Assembly: GCA_947628665.1 (NCBI GenBank) | Contig: CANRAU010000007.1 | Location: forward strand, 1-64,000 | Reading direction: 5' to 3' | DNA from: an uncultured Clostridia bacterium | GTDB lineage: Bacteria; Bacillota; Clostridia; Oscillospirales; Acutalibacteraceae | DNA length: 64,000 nucleotides | In this document: piece after piece, positions 25,830-35,756 of the stretch | How the letters are laid out: each line of letters starts with the position of its first letter | Position numbering within the stretch: position 1 is the first letter of the stretch | Notes under the pieces: model-generated | What the model was told of the DNA's origin: nothing | The model's input: the letters and a program-made list of their open reading frames with translations, nothing else | Database searches by the model: none | Program-made: the position numbers and the translations under genes

Positions 25830-26774
25830 TTACAGTCCCTTTTCGGTCTGCTCCTTTTCGCCTGTCCTTACGGCGACAAGATATTTGGGCCTTTGTTTGA
25901 TCTCCTCATAGATTTTGGATATATAATACCCGATGATCCCAAGGCTGATCATAATGACACTGCCGATGAGCAAAAGCAGCAAAATCACCGTGGTAAAGCC
26001 TTCGACCGCCGTACCCTTGAAATACTGCACCAGCGCGATCAGGCCGAACACGACCGCGACCACGAACACAAAACAGCCTAAAGCCGTGATCAAATGCAGC
26101 GGAATGGCCGAAAACGACGTGATATTGGTCAACGCATACCGAAACAGCGACCAGGTCGTCCATTTGGTTTTGCCGTATGCGCGCTCGCGCACGTCATATT
26201 CCACCGACGCCGACGGATATCCGACCCATTCCGAAAGCGCGCGGAAAAAGTAGTTGCGTTCGGGCATACTAAGCAGCGCTTCCACGACCTCGCGATCTAA
26301 GAGCTTATAATCCGACGCCTTGCGCATATCGAGCTTGACAATGGCGGACATGGCCGCATAAAAGGCTTTTGCCGCCAGCTTATGAAAGGCGCTCTCTTTC
26401 CCCCGGTCGGACTTCACGCCGTTGACGACCTTGTAGCCCTGCTCCCAAAGGCGGTACATCTCCACCATGACCTCGGGCGGCTGCTGCAAATCGCAGTCGA
26501 TCACCACACAGCAGTCTCCGCGCGACTCGCGCAAGCCTGCCAAAATCGCGGATTCTTTTCCGAAATTGCGCGAAAGTCCGATCCCCCGCACATGGGCGTC
26601 GGCACGCGCCGCCTGCTCGATGGCGTCCCAAGTGCCGTCGCGCGAGCCGTCGTTCACAAATACGATCTCATGCTCGATGCCCGCATCTTCCAGCACCTGC
26701 GTGACCGCAGCGGCGGTTTTCAAAATGATCTCCTGTTCGTTATAGGCGGGTATGACAACAGACAGTAAAGGCAT
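25830..26774 (-). CDS. GT2 glycosyltransferase, polyprenol-phosphate type
   Basis: A 314-aa membrane glycosyltransferase of the DPM1/GtrB/ArnC type, which moves a sugar from a nucleotide donor to a polyprenyl phosphate carrier. The catalytic domain has the opening LLSVVIPAYNEQE, the donor motif FVNDGSRDGTW and the metal-binding DCDLQQPPEV. Two C-terminal transmembrane helices (ALGCFVFVVAVVFGLIALV, then VILLLLLIGSVIMISLGII) anchor it. ATG at 26774 is the family start; GGGAGA lies nine bases upstream. No partner flippase or glycan gene lies beside it. Confidence 0.92.
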   Translation of the reverse strand: MPLLSVVIPAYNEQEIILKTAAAVTQVLEDAGIEHEIVFVNDGSRDGTWDAIEQAARADAHVRGIGLSRNFGKESAILAGLRESRGDCCVVIDCDLQQPPEVMVEMYRLWEQGYKVVNGVKSDRGKESAFHKLAAKAFYAAMSAIVKLDMRKASDYKLLDREVVEALLSMPERNYFFRALSEWVGYPSASVEYDVRERAYGKTKWTTWSLFRYALTNITSFSAIPLHLITALGCFVFVVAVVFGLIALVQYFKGTAVEGFTTVILLLLLIGSVIMISLGIIGYYISKIYEEIKQRPKYLVAVRTGEKEQTEKGL

Positions 26775-26979
26775 ATCGGTTTTTCTCCCTGAACAAATCA
26801 AGATTTTATCGCTGCCGCTTCGTGTACTTACGGGGCGGTTGTTATATTTTTGCTATAGTGGTTATTATACTATGTTTATGTGATTCTATCAAGATAGGGA
26901 AAGCAAAGATTTTCCCGTGTACGGGTTTGCATAACGGCGGAGAAAGCCCGCCAAAAGCACAAAATATGAGCAAATTTGC

Positions 26980-27009
26980 TTGACGAAACCGCTATATATC
27001 GTGTAAAAT
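26980..27009 (+). promoter_or_regulatory. promoter of the topoisomerase pair
   Basis: TTGACG, 18 bases, TAAAAT, about 50 bases before the start codon at 27066. Confidence 0.6.
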
Positions 27010-27065
27010 AGTTAGCGGTAAAATTTTGTTTTTTCCAGATTACGGATAAAGGACGGAAAGCCCCT

Positions 27066-29051
27066 ATGGCAAAAAAGGCGGAATACACCGAGGAAAGCAT
27101 ATCCCAGCTCAAAGGCGCCGACCGCGTTCGCAAACGCCCCGGCGTGATTTTCGGCTCGGACGGCATCGACGGCTGCCAGCACGCGATGTTTGAGATCCTG
27201 TCGAATTCCATTGACGAAGCGCGTGAGGGACACGGCGACAAAATCGTGGTCACCCGCTTTCTCGACAAATCCATTGAGGTGCAGGACTTCGGCCGCGGCA
27301 TCCCGATGGAATACAACGAAAACGAACAGCGTTACAACTGGGAGTTGGTTTTCTGCGAAATGTACGCCGGCGGCAAGTACAACACCAATTCCGGCGGCAG
27401 CTATGAATACTCCCTGGGGCTCAATGGCCTCGGCCTTTGCTCCACGCAGTACGCTTCGGAATATATGGAGGCGGAGATCCATAAAAACGGCATGCGGTAC
27501 GTTATGCGCTTTAAAGAGGGCAATCCCGATGGGGAACTCTTCAGAGAACCCTACAACAAGCGCGACACAGGCACGCGCATTCGCTGGAAACCCGATTTAA
27601 AGGTCTTTACCGATATTGACATCCCCCTTACGTATTATCAGGAGACGATTCGCCGCCAATCCGTCGTCAACGCGGGCGTGCGCTTCATTTTAAAGGATCA
27701 GGTGTCCCAAAACGCCTTTGAAACCTATGAATACCTGTATGAAAACGGCATCGTCGATTATGTAAACGAATTCGCGGGCGAGGATGCGTTCAGCGCCCTG
27801 CAATACTGGCAGACCGAGCGCACGGGGCGCGATCGTGCGGACAAGCCCGAATACAAGGTGAAGATCAACGCCGCGCTGTGCTTTTCCAACAAAAAGCAGA
27901 TGAAGGAATATTACCACAATTCCAGCTTCTTAGAGCATGGCGGCGCGCCCGAAAAGGCGGTGCGCAGCGCGTTTGTCGCGCAGCTGGACGCGTATTTGAA
28001 AGCCGGCGGCAAATACCTGAAAACCGACAGCAAAATCAGTTTTCAGGATATAGAGGACTGCCTTATATTGGTCGTTTCCTCGTTCTCCACGCAGACTTCT
28101 TATGAAAACCAGACGAAAAAATCCATTACCAACAAGTTTATTCAGGAGGCCATGACCGAGTTTTTCCGTCATCAGCTCGAGGTCTATTTTCTGGAAAACC
28201 CGTTGGAGGCGGAAAAAATCGGCAATCAGGTACTCATCAATATGCGTTCGCGTATCAAAGCCGAAAGCACGCGTTTGAACATCAAAAAGACACTGCAAAG
28301 CGGCAACGATTTGACCAATCGGGTCGAAAAATTTGTGGATTGCCGCTCCAGAGATGTCAACGAACGCGAGATTTTCATTGTGGAGGGCGATTCGGCGCTC
28401 GGGGCATGCAAACAGGCGCGCGACAGCGCGTTTCAGGCCATCATCCCCGTGCGCGGCAAAATCCTTAACTGCTTAAAGGCGGAATACCCCAAAATCTTCA
28501 AAAGCGATATTATCACCGACCTTGTTAAGGTGCTGGGCTGCGGCGTAGAGGTCACGGGGAAGCTGAGCAAAGACCTCTCCTCCTTCAATTTGCAGAACCT
28601 GCGCTGGAGCAAGGTGATCATTTGTACCGACGCCGATGTGGACGGTTTCCAGATCCGCACGCTGATTTTAACCATGATCTACCGCCTGATGCCCACACTC
28701 ATTCGCGAGGGCAAGGTCTATATCGCAGAATCGCCTTTGTATGAGATCAGCACAAAGGACGAAACATGGTTCTGCTACACCGAAAAGGAAAAGCAGGACG
28801 CGCTTAGAGAGATCGGCGACCGCAAATGCACCATTCAGCGTTCCAAGGGCTTGGGCGAAAACGAGGCGGACATGATGTGGCTGACGACCATGAACCCCAA
28901 GACTCGCAGGCTGATCAAGGTCGAGCCGGATTATTCCCCCGAGGCGGTCGCGGACAAATTCGATCTCCTGCTTGGGGACAATTTGCAGGGACGCAAGGAT
29001 CACATCGCCGAAAACGGCTATATGTATTTGGATTTGGCGGATATTTCCTAA
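27066..29051 (+). CDS. parE: type IIA topoisomerase subunit B (ParE-like)
   Basis: A 661-aa ATPase and TOPRIM subunit. The GHKL ATPase motifs are ILSNSIDEA (residues 45-53), QDFGRGIP and GLNGLGLCST. The TOPRIM domain has EIFIVEGDSALGACKQ near residue 437 and DADVDGFQI near 520. It lacks the DNA-binding insert seen in many gyrB genes. Pairing with the next gene gives an A2B2 enzyme that passes one duplex through another. The sequence is diverged from housekeeping GyrB and fits the second topoisomerase set of Clostridia, usually named topoisomerase IV; a gyrase-like activity cannot be excluded. Confidence 0.88.
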   Translation: MAKKAEYTEESISQLKGADRVRKRPGVIFGSDGIDGCQHAMFEILSNSIDEAREGHGDKIVVTRFLDKSIEVQDFGRGIPMEYNENEQRYNWELVFCEMYAGGKYNTNSGGSYEYSLGLNGLGLCSTQYASEYMEAEIHKNGMRYVMRFKEGNPDGELFREPYNKRDTGTRIRWKPDLKVFTDIDIPLTYYQETIRRQSVVNAGVRFILKDQVSQNAFETYEYLYENGIVDYVNEFAGEDAFSALQYWQTERTGRDRADKPEYKVKINAALCFSNKKQMKEYYHNSSFLEHGGAPEKAVRSAFVAQLDAYLKAGGKYLKTDSKISFQDIEDCLILVVSSFSTQTSYENQTKKSITNKFIQEAMTEFFRHQLEVYFLENPLEAEKIGNQVLINMRSRIKAESTRLNIKKTLQSGNDLTNRVEKFVDCRSRDVNEREIFIVEGDSALGACKQARDSAFQAIIPVRGKILNCLKAEYPKIFKSDIITDLVKVLGCGVEVTGKLSKDLSSFNLQNLRWSKVIICTDADVDGFQIRTLILTMIYRLMPTLIREGKVYIAESPLYEISTKDETWFCYTEKEKQDALREIGDRKCTIQRSKGLGENEADMMWLTTMNPKTRRLIKVEPDYSPEAVADKFDLLLGDNLQGRKDHIAENGYMYLDLADIS

Positions 29052-29086
29052 AAGGAAAGCGCCGCATGTCATAAAGGAGTAACAGC

Positions 29087-31327
29087 ATGCCGAAGAAACC
29101 GAAAAAGCAGGAACACCGTTCGGACGAGGAGACCAATATCAACGCGCATATCGTCGGTGCGGGCGAGGTCGTCGAGCAGTTTATTACCGATACGCTCGAA
29201 ACCAATTATATGCCCTATGCCATGAGCGTGATTTTGTCGCGCGCCATTCCCGAAATCGACGGGTTTAAGCCCTCGCACAGAAAACTGCTGTATATGATGT
29301 ATAAAATGGGGCTTTTGAACGGCGGCACGATCAAATCCGCCAACATCGTGGGCAGGACCATGCAGCTCAACCCCCATGGCGACGCGACGATCTATGAGAC
29401 GATGGTGCGTCTTTCCCGCGGGAACGAGGCGCTTTTGTATCCGTATGTGCTTTCCAAGGGCAATTTCGGCAAGGCCTATTCGCGCAATATGCAGTATGCC
29501 GCTTCGCGCTATACCGAAGCGAAGCTCGAACCCATTGCCGCAGAGCTTTTTGCCGATATTGACAAGGATACCGTCGATTTCGTGGACAACTACGACAATA
29601 CCATGAAAGAACCTACCCTGTTCCCCGTGACGTTCCCGTCGGTGCTGGTCAACGCCAACACGGGGATCGCCGTCGGGATGGCGTCGTCGATCTGTTCGTT
29701 CAATTTGCAGGAAATTTGCGAAGCGACCGTCAATTTAATCAAAAATCCCGACTACGACATCAACGATTCGGTGCGCGCGCCCGATTTCGTCGGCGGCGGG
29801 CAGATCGTCTATGACGAGGCGCAGATGCGGGAGATTTTGCGCACGGGGCGCGGCAGCTTTAAGGTGCGTGCAAAGTATACGTATGACGCCGCCAATCACT
29901 GCATAGACGTCACCCAGATCCCGCCGACCGCGACCGCAGAGGCGATCATTGAAAAAATCATTGAAAAGGTCAAGGCGGGTACGGCGCGTGAAATTTCGGA
30001 CGTGCGCGACGAAACCGACAAAAAAGGCTTAAAAATCACCATTGACGTAAAGCGCGGCACAGACCCCGACAAGCTCATGAAAAAGCTGTTTAAAAGCACG
30101 CCGCTTGAGGACGCGTTTTCCTGCAACTTTAATGTGCTGATCGCGGGCGTTCCGCGGGTACTCGGCGTAAAGGATCTGCTCTTGGAGTGGATCGCGTTTC
30201 GCAGCGAATGCGTCAGACGGCGCGTCTATTTCGATTTGTCCGGCGCGAAAGACCGCCTGCACCTCTTAGAAGGGCTGCAAAAGATCCTGCTCGACATCGA
30301 CAAGGCCATTCGCATCATCCGCTCCACGGACGAGGAAGCGGAGGTCGTGCCGAATTTGATGATCGGCTTCGGCATTGACAAAACGCAGGCGGAATACGTC
30401 GCCGAAATTCGGTTGCGGCATTTGAACCGCGAATACATCCTCAAACGCACCGCCGATATTGAAGAACTGCGCCGCAGCATCGAGGATATGGAGGATATTC
30501 TCGCGCATCGCGCGCGCATCAAAAAAATCATTGTCGATGAACTCAACACGGTCGTGAAAAAATACAGCCAGCCCCGCCGCAGCGAAATCGTTTACGCATC
30601 CGCAGACGAGCAGGCGGACACCGTCGAGGAGATCCCCGACTATCCCGTGCGGCTGTTCTTCTCGCGGGAGGGCTATTTCAAAAAAATCACGCCGCAGTCG
30701 CTGCGCATGAGCGGCGAACAAAAGCTCAAAGAGGGCGACGAAATGCTGCTGGAGGTCGAGGCCACCAACAGCGCGGATATTTTGTTCTTTACGAATCTTT
30801 GTCAGGTGTATAAGGCCAAAGCCTCCGATTTCGACGATACCAAGGCGAGCGTACTCGGCGATTACGTCGCCTCCAAGCTGCATATGGACAGCGGCGAATG
30901 GGCAATTTACATGGCGGTGACCACCGACTACAAGGGGTATATGCTGTTCTTCTTTGAAAACGGCAAGCTCGCCAAGGTCGATCTGTCCGCCTATGAGACC
31001 AAAACCAACCGCAAAAAGCTCATCAAAGCCTATTGTGCGAAATATCCCCTTGCGGCCATGCGGCAGATCCCGAGCGACTGTGAACTCGTGGTGCGCTCGA
31101 GCGCGGGGAGATTGCTGCTGCTCAACACAGGCGCGGTCGCGCCGAAATCGACCAAGGATACGCAGGGCGTCGCTATCATGACGCTGAAAAAAGGACACCG
31201 CATAGCCGAAGTACGCGCCTATACCGAGGGCGAATTCAAAAAGCCCGCCCGTTACCGCACGCGCGCTTTGCCCGCCGCAGGTGCGCTGCTCTCGGCGGAG
31301 GACGCGGGCGAACAGCTCAAACTGTAA
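29087..31327 (+). CDS. parC: type IIA topoisomerase subunit A (ParC-like)
   Basis: A 746-aa breakage-reunion subunit. The winged-helix part carries FKPSHRKLLYMMYKMG and the active tyrosine in ASRYTEAKLEPIA near residue 145. The GyrA-box motif that defines gyrase (QRRGGKG) is not visible in the C-terminal third, in keeping with a topoisomerase IV type. AAAGGAG lies eight bases before the ATG, and the gene starts 35 bases after the B subunit. Quinolone-determining positions correspond to the HGDATIYETMVRLS stretch. Confidence 0.88.
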   Translation: MPKKPKKQEHRSDEETNINAHIVGAGEVVEQFITDTLETNYMPYAMSVILSRAIPEIDGFKPSHRKLLYMMYKMGLLNGGTIKSANIVGRTMQLNPHGDATIYETMVRLSRGNEALLYPYVLSKGNFGKAYSRNMQYAASRYTEAKLEPIAAELFADIDKDTVDFVDNYDNTMKEPTLFPVTFPSVLVNANTGIAVGMASSICSFNLQEICEATVNLIKNPDYDINDSVRAPDFVGGGQIVYDEAQMREILRTGRGSFKVRAKYTYDAANHCIDVTQIPPTATAEAIIEKIIEKVKAGTAREISDVRDETDKKGLKITIDVKRGTDPDKLMKKLFKSTPLEDAFSCNFNVLIAGVPRVLGVKDLLLEWIAFRSECVRRRVYFDLSGAKDRLHLLEGLQKILLDIDKAIRIIRSTDEEAEVVPNLMIGFGIDKTQAEYVAEIRLRHLNREYILKRTADIEELRRSIEDMEDILAHRARIKKIIVDELNTVVKKYSQPRRSEIVYASADEQADTVEEIPDYPVRLFFSREGYFKKITPQSLRMSGEQKLKEGDEMLLEVEATNSADILFFTNLCQVYKAKASDFDDTKASVLGDYVASKLHMDSGEWAIYMAVTTDYKGYMLFFFENGKLAKVDLSAYETKTNRKKLIKAYCAKYPLAAMRQIPSDCELVVRSSAGRLLLLNTGAVAPKSTKDTQGVAIMTLKKGHRIAEVRAYTEGEFKKPARYRTRALPAAGALLSAEDAGEQLKL

Positions 31328-31456
31328 CAGAGGTACGGCGGTCTTCGTTTTTACGATTATATACGGCAGATTTTTCCGCGCAAAGCATATTTTAGAGCAT
31401 ATGAGAATCCATGGCAAGGCGCGGCGAAAAACCGCGAAAAAGGTAAGCAATGCCTA

Positions 31457-31485
31457 TTGACAGGGAAAAAGGGTATGCATATAAT
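31457..31485 (+). promoter_or_regulatory. promoter of the cohesin-like surface protein
   Basis: TTGACA, 17 bases, TATAAT, an exact consensus. It lies 165 bases before the start at 31651 and shows that the longer open frame from 31450 is not translated from its first codon. The rest of 31328-31650 holds no other signal. Confidence 0.8.
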
Positions 31486-31650
31486 AAAATCGTATCCGAA
31501 CAAAATCCTGCGTTGGAAGGGCTTCGGCAAAGTGCTTTTCGGCACGGCTTCCGAAGCCGCACCACGCATTTGTGCAAGTGGAACATGCCGATTCGGACAA
31601 GCGAACACGGTATATCCCCTTGCGGTGATATGATAAAGGAAGGTAAAGGC

Positions 31651-33303
31651 ATGAAAAAAGGACTTAGTGCGGCGTTGGCTCTTTTCCTGTTGCTGTGCGC
31701 GTGCTGTATTCCGACTTCGGCGGCAGGCGCTTCGCTGACGCTGAAAGCTGACAAGAACACGCTTAACGTGGGCGACACGGTCACGGTCACGGTCAATATG
31801 TCGGGGAATCCCGGTATTGCTTCGCTGGATTTCAGCTTGTATTACGAATCTGACAAGTTACAGGTGCTTTCGCCGGAGAGCCTGTTAAACGGCACAAACG
31901 GCTTTTTCGGTATGGAGTCCGTTAATCCGAATACAGCGGGCGTCATCGTCTATAGAAGCATGTCTATGAACTCCATCACTAAGAATGGCACGGTTTTGAC
32001 GGTCTCCTTTAAAGTCCTGAGGCCGAATGCAAAATTTTCTGTTGGCGATTTAGAAGCACATACTAGCGGCGATCCAGAGAAAGATAACGGTAAAATCCCG
32101 GAAGTTCCTGTCACGGCCAACACGCTGACGCTTTCGTGCGCACATAAAAACGCGACTTCTACACAAACCAAAGCGCCGACCTGCACGGCGGCGGGTACGA
32201 AAACCGTGACCTGCAAGGATTGCGGGTATTCCCATACCGAGAGCGTTCCCGCGCTTGGGCACAGCTTCGGCACATGGAGCGTCACGACGAAAGCGACCTG
32301 CACAAATCAGGGCGTCGAGACGCGCACCTGCACACGCTGCGGTGTGAAAGAGACGCGTGCGACCGCAAAGGCCGCGCACACGCCGGGGGCTTGGACTGTG
32401 ACGCAGGACGCGACCTGCACCAAGACGGGCAAACGCGTACAGCACTGCACCGTCTGCCAAGCGCAGATCGGCGAGCAGACCATTCCCGCGAAAGGTCATA
32501 AAATAAGCGGTAACGGCGAAATCGTCAAAAACCCGACCTGCACCGAGCCCGGTGAAAAACGCGGCAAATGCAGCGTGTGCGGCGAAACGGCCGCCGTGGA
32601 GGTCATCCCCGCACTTGGGCATACATACGGTCCTTGGGTCACAACGCAGGAGGCGACCTGTACAAAAACAGGCAAGCAGGTACGTTCCTGCACCGTCTGT
32701 CAAAAGCAGACGGATGAAAAGGTCATCCCCGCAAAGGGCCATTCTGTTGCCGAATCCGCCTGGAAGGTCACCAAAGAAGCGACCTGCACCGAAGCGGGAT
32801 CACGTGAGGGCAAATGCGCCGTATGCGGCGAAACCGTCCGTGAGACCCTGCCCGCGCTCGGGCACAAAGTCATTAAGGGCACCGTCATCAAAGAACCGAC
32901 CTGCACCGAAGCCGGCGAAAAGCAGGGCGTCTGCACGGTGTGCGGCGAAGTAGCCGCTATTGAAACCATTCCCGCGCTTGGGCATACATTCGGAGAATGG
33001 ATCGTGACCCGCGAAGCGACCGAAAGCGAAGCGGGCGAAAGGGAGCGCGTTTGCAGCGTCTGCGGTGAAAAAGAGGTCGAAGCCGTGCCGTTCGGCGCTG
33101 ATGAAACCGATGCCGTCCCTGTGGGCGGCGATTTGGATACACCGTCCACAAATGACGATACGGAAAAACCCGCTTCGACGACGAAACAAAAGGTGATTTT
33201 CGGCGTTATCGGCGTCGCCGCTGTTTTGGCCGTTTCCGGCATTGCGGCGGGTATTACCATGGCGATCCGCAAAAAACGCGATAACACGCAATCTTATCTG
33301 TAA
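31651..33303 (+). CDS. cohesin-domain surface protein with Cys repeats
   Basis: A 550-aa exported protein. Signal peptide residues 1-26 (AALALFLLLCACCIPTSAAG). Residues 28-160 look like a cohesin or carbohydrate-binding-type beta sandwich (LTLKADKNTLNVGDTVTVTV and IASLDFSLYYESDKLQVLSP). About ten repeats of 30-35 residues follow, each with ATCTxxG, CxxCG and a late PALGH (for example VIPALGHTYGPWVTTQEATC). A Thr/Asp-rich linker, one transmembrane helix (VIFGVIGVAAVLAVSGIAAG) and a basic tail anchor it in the membrane. AAGGAAGG precedes the ATG. Cohesin domains bind dockerins, but no dockerin gene is seen here, so adhesion or glycan binding is equally possible. Confidence 0.8.
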   Translation: MKKGLSAALALFLLLCACCIPTSAAGASLTLKADKNTLNVGDTVTVTVNMSGNPGIASLDFSLYYESDKLQVLSPESLLNGTNGFFGMESVNPNTAGVIVYRSMSMNSITKNGTVLTVSFKVLRPNAKFSVGDLEAHTSGDPEKDNGKIPEVPVTANTLTLSCAHKNATSTQTKAPTCTAAGTKTVTCKDCGYSHTESVPALGHSFGTWSVTTKATCTNQGVETRTCTRCGVKETRATAKAAHTPGAWTVTQDATCTKTGKRVQHCTVCQAQIGEQTIPAKGHKISGNGEIVKNPTCTEPGEKRGKCSVCGETAAVEVIPALGHTYGPWVTTQEATCTKTGKQVRSCTVCQKQTDEKVIPAKGHSVAESAWKVTKEATCTEAGSREGKCAVCGETVRETLPALGHKVIKGTVIKEPTCTEAGEKQGVCTVCGEVAAIETIPALGHTFGEWIVTREATESEAGERERVCSVCGEKEVEAVPFGADETDAVPVGGDLDTPSTNDDTEKPASTTKQKVIFGVIGVAAVLAVSGIAAGITMAIRKKRDNTQSYL

Positions 33304-33352
33304 AAAGCGTGCGGTTCGGATATTTTCGCAATACACAACGGATAAGCACCTA

Positions 33353-33386
33353 CCGACAGTCCGGCTACACAGACTGTCGGTTTTTG
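33353..33386 (+). terminator. terminator of the cohesin-like gene
   Basis: Stem CCGACAGT / ACTGTCGG with a 12-base loop, followed by TTTTT. Confidence 0.85.
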
Positions 33387-33447
33387 CTATCCAATGCAGT
33401 CGGCAAATACATCTTAGGAAAGTACGGACGAGAAAGTCGGTGAAACA

Positions 33448-35592
33448 ATGGAACAACCGTTAAACGAGGAACAACTTGCCGCCGTGACTTCGACAGAAGG
33501 CTGTGTGCGCGTCATTGCGGGCGCAGGCTCCGGCAAGACGCGGGCGCTGACGCACCGTTTTGCCTTTTTGGTGAACGAAATGGGTATCCTGCCCGAAAAT
33601 ATTCTCTGCGTGACCTTCACCAACAAAGCGGCCAATGAAATGCGCCAACGCATCCACGACCTCATCGGCGACAACGATACCGCCTATATCAATACGTTTC
33701 ACGGATTTTGTGTTTCCGTGCTGCAGGAGGACAGCTACGCGGTACAGTACCCCAAGAGCTTTTTGGTTCTCGACAACAGCGACATCGACGATATGCTGCG
33801 CATCATCTATGAAGAGCGGGGCTTAACGCTTCGGGATAAGACCTTTTCCGACGCGCGGGATATGATCGAAATACAAAAGCTCTTTAAAAAGCCGGAATAT
33901 TATCTCGATATGATCGATCTGCCTTTGGACGCTCTGCATGAGAAATATCTGTGCGCGACTGCGACGGATGAAATCATTTTCTACGGCTATTTATATCAGG
34001 AAAAGAAATGCTTTGGGCTTGACTACAACGACCTGATCAAATTCACGCTGTATATATTTTCTCAAAACGCGGAGATCCGCCTGAAATGGCAGAAGCGTCT
34101 CGAATATATCATGATCGACGAATTTCAGGATATTGACCGTCTGCAATATGAGCTGATGGAGGCGCTGTGCGGGTATCACAACAATCTGTTTATTGTCGGC
34201 GACCCCGACCAGACGATTTACACGTGGCGCGGCGCAAATGTGCAATATCTTTTGGATTTTGACAAGCATTTTCCGTCTGTCAAGACGGTTATGATGCTGA
34301 AAAATTACCGCTCCACACCGCAGATTTTGGCGGTCGCGAATTCGCTGATCGACAAAAATAAGCACCGCGTCAAAAAAGAGCTTGTCCCCGTTCTTTCGGA
34401 CGGAGAAAAGGTCACGTTTCACTTTGCCGAAAACGCGGCGGCCGAGGCGGAATGGATCGTGTCACAAATCGGGGAGCTGCATGAAAAAGGTATCGCATAC
34501 CGCGACATGGCGATCCTTTACCGCGCACATTATGTGACCCGTTCGGTGGAGGAGGCGCTTCTGAAAGCGAAACTCCCCTATCACATTTACAGCGGCATCC
34601 CCTTTTTCGGGCGGGCGGAGATCAAGGACGCGCTTTGCTATCTGCGCATGGTCGTCACACAGGACGATTTGTCCTTGCGGCGCATCGTCAACGTCCCGAA
34701 GCGGAATATGGGCAAGCGGCGTATGGCATTTTTGGAAAAATATGCCGAGGAAAACGCCTGCTCCTTATATAACGCTCTGAAACAAACTTTGGACGACGAT
34801 ATTTTCAAAGGGACAAAGGCGGCGCGTTTTGTACGTCTGATCGAGGATTTCTCCGCAAACTACACCGAACAGCCCGTATCCGATCTGCTCGCCAAGATTT
34901 TGAACGCGAGCGGCTATGAAACGATGCTGCGCACAGAGGGCAGTCAGGAGCGGCTCGACAATTTGGCGGAGCTCAAGCAGTGCGTACACGAATACGAAAC
35001 GAGTTGCGGGGAAGAAGCGACGGCGGCGCATTTTCTAAGCCACGTCGCGCTGTTCACGAATGCCGACGCGGAAGCGCCCGCCGATAAGGTAAAGCTGATG
35101 ACCGTCCATGCCGCGAAAGGACTGGAATTTCCCTTTGTATTTCTCTGCGGCATGAACGACGGCGTGTTTCCCTCCCGTAAGACCAGGGATCTCCTCGGCA
35201 TGGAGGAGGAACGGCGGCTTGCGTTTGTCGCCATGACCCGCGCGGAAAAGCGGTTGTATTTGTCGGGCGCGGAGGGACGTAATTTTGACGGTTCTCCCCG
35301 CTATCCGTCCCGTTTTGTGCTGGATATAGACAGCCGCCTTTTGACCTTTACAAAAAAGCCGAACGACGGCCTGATCGCGGACGCGCGGGCGTACATTGCG
35401 AACAGCGAAAAATATATGCCGGAAAACGAAAAGAGCACGCTGTTCCCCGTCGGCGCACGGGTTCGGCACGACTATCTCGGCGAGGGCAGTATTTTGGAGG
35501 CGGATACGGAAAAAGGCGCATACCACATAAAGTTTGATTCGATCCCGACCCCGCGTATCATCTCCTTTCGTGTAAAGCTCTCGCAGATATAA
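33448..35592 (+). CDS. UvrD/PcrA-type DNA helicase
   Basis: A 714-aa SF1A 3'-5' helicase. Motifs: Q motif LNEEQLAAV, Walker A AGAGSGKT (residues 24-31), Ia VTFTNKAANEM, II IDEFQDID near 225, III GDPDQTIYTWRGA near 250 and V/VI TVHAAKGLEFPFVFLCGMND near 551. The C-terminus has a Tudor-like KOW segment (VGARVRHDYLGEGSILEADT), as in PcrA, used for contact with RNA polymerase. It probably serves repair and removal of obstacles from DNA. ATG at 33448 follows GGTGA. It is the last gene before a bidirectional terminator. Confidence 0.93.
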   Translation: MEQPLNEEQLAAVTSTEGCVRVIAGAGSGKTRALTHRFAFLVNEMGILPENILCVTFTNKAANEMRQRIHDLIGDNDTAYINTFHGFCVSVLQEDSYAVQYPKSFLVLDNSDIDDMLRIIYEERGLTLRDKTFSDARDMIEIQKLFKKPEYYLDMIDLPLDALHEKYLCATATDEIIFYGYLYQEKKCFGLDYNDLIKFTLYIFSQNAEIRLKWQKRLEYIMIDEFQDIDRLQYELMEALCGYHNNLFIVGDPDQTIYTWRGANVQYLLDFDKHFPSVKTVMMLKNYRSTPQILAVANSLIDKNKHRVKKELVPVLSDGEKVTFHFAENAAAEAEWIVSQIGELHEKGIAYRDMAILYRAHYVTRSVEEALLKAKLPYHIYSGIPFFGRAEIKDALCYLRMVVTQDDLSLRRIVNVPKRNMGKRRMAFLEKYAEENACSLYNALKQTLDDDIFKGTKAARFVRLIEDFSANYTEQPVSDLLAKILNASGYETMLRTEGSQERLDNLAELKQCVHEYETSCGEEATAAHFLSHVALFTNADAEAPADKVKLMTVHAAKGLEFPFVFLCGMNDGVFPSRKTRDLLGMEEERRLAFVAMTRAEKRLYLSGAEGRNFDGSPRYPSRFVLDIDSRLLTFTKKPNDGLIADARAYIANSEKYMPENEKSTLFPVGARVRHDYLGEGSILEADTEKGAYHIKFDSIPTPRIISFRVKLSQI

Positions 35593-35670
35593 ACAAAGGC
35601 CGTGTTGCCTGCAAAACGGACTTGCAATATGCATGGGTAAACCCGCAAGCAGTGAAAAGATAACAGGCCA

Positions 35671-35700
35671 AAAAAAGCCCGGCAAGAGCCGGGTTTTTTT
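35671..35700. terminator. bidirectional terminator
   Basis: AAAAAA, stem CCCGGC / GCCGGG with a four-base loop, then TTTTTTT. It serves the helicase on the plus strand and the MFS transporter on the minus strand. Confidence 0.9.
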
Positions 35701-35756
35701 GCAGTTTCTTTGGAATCAAGCGTATATGCCGTATATCTTTTCGGTGGGAATGCAGT

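Noticed and set aside
31450..31650. Long N-terminal extension of the cohesin-like protein
   Set aside because: It would start inside the -35 region of an exact consensus promoter and lacks a ribosome site; the signal peptide begins at 31651.
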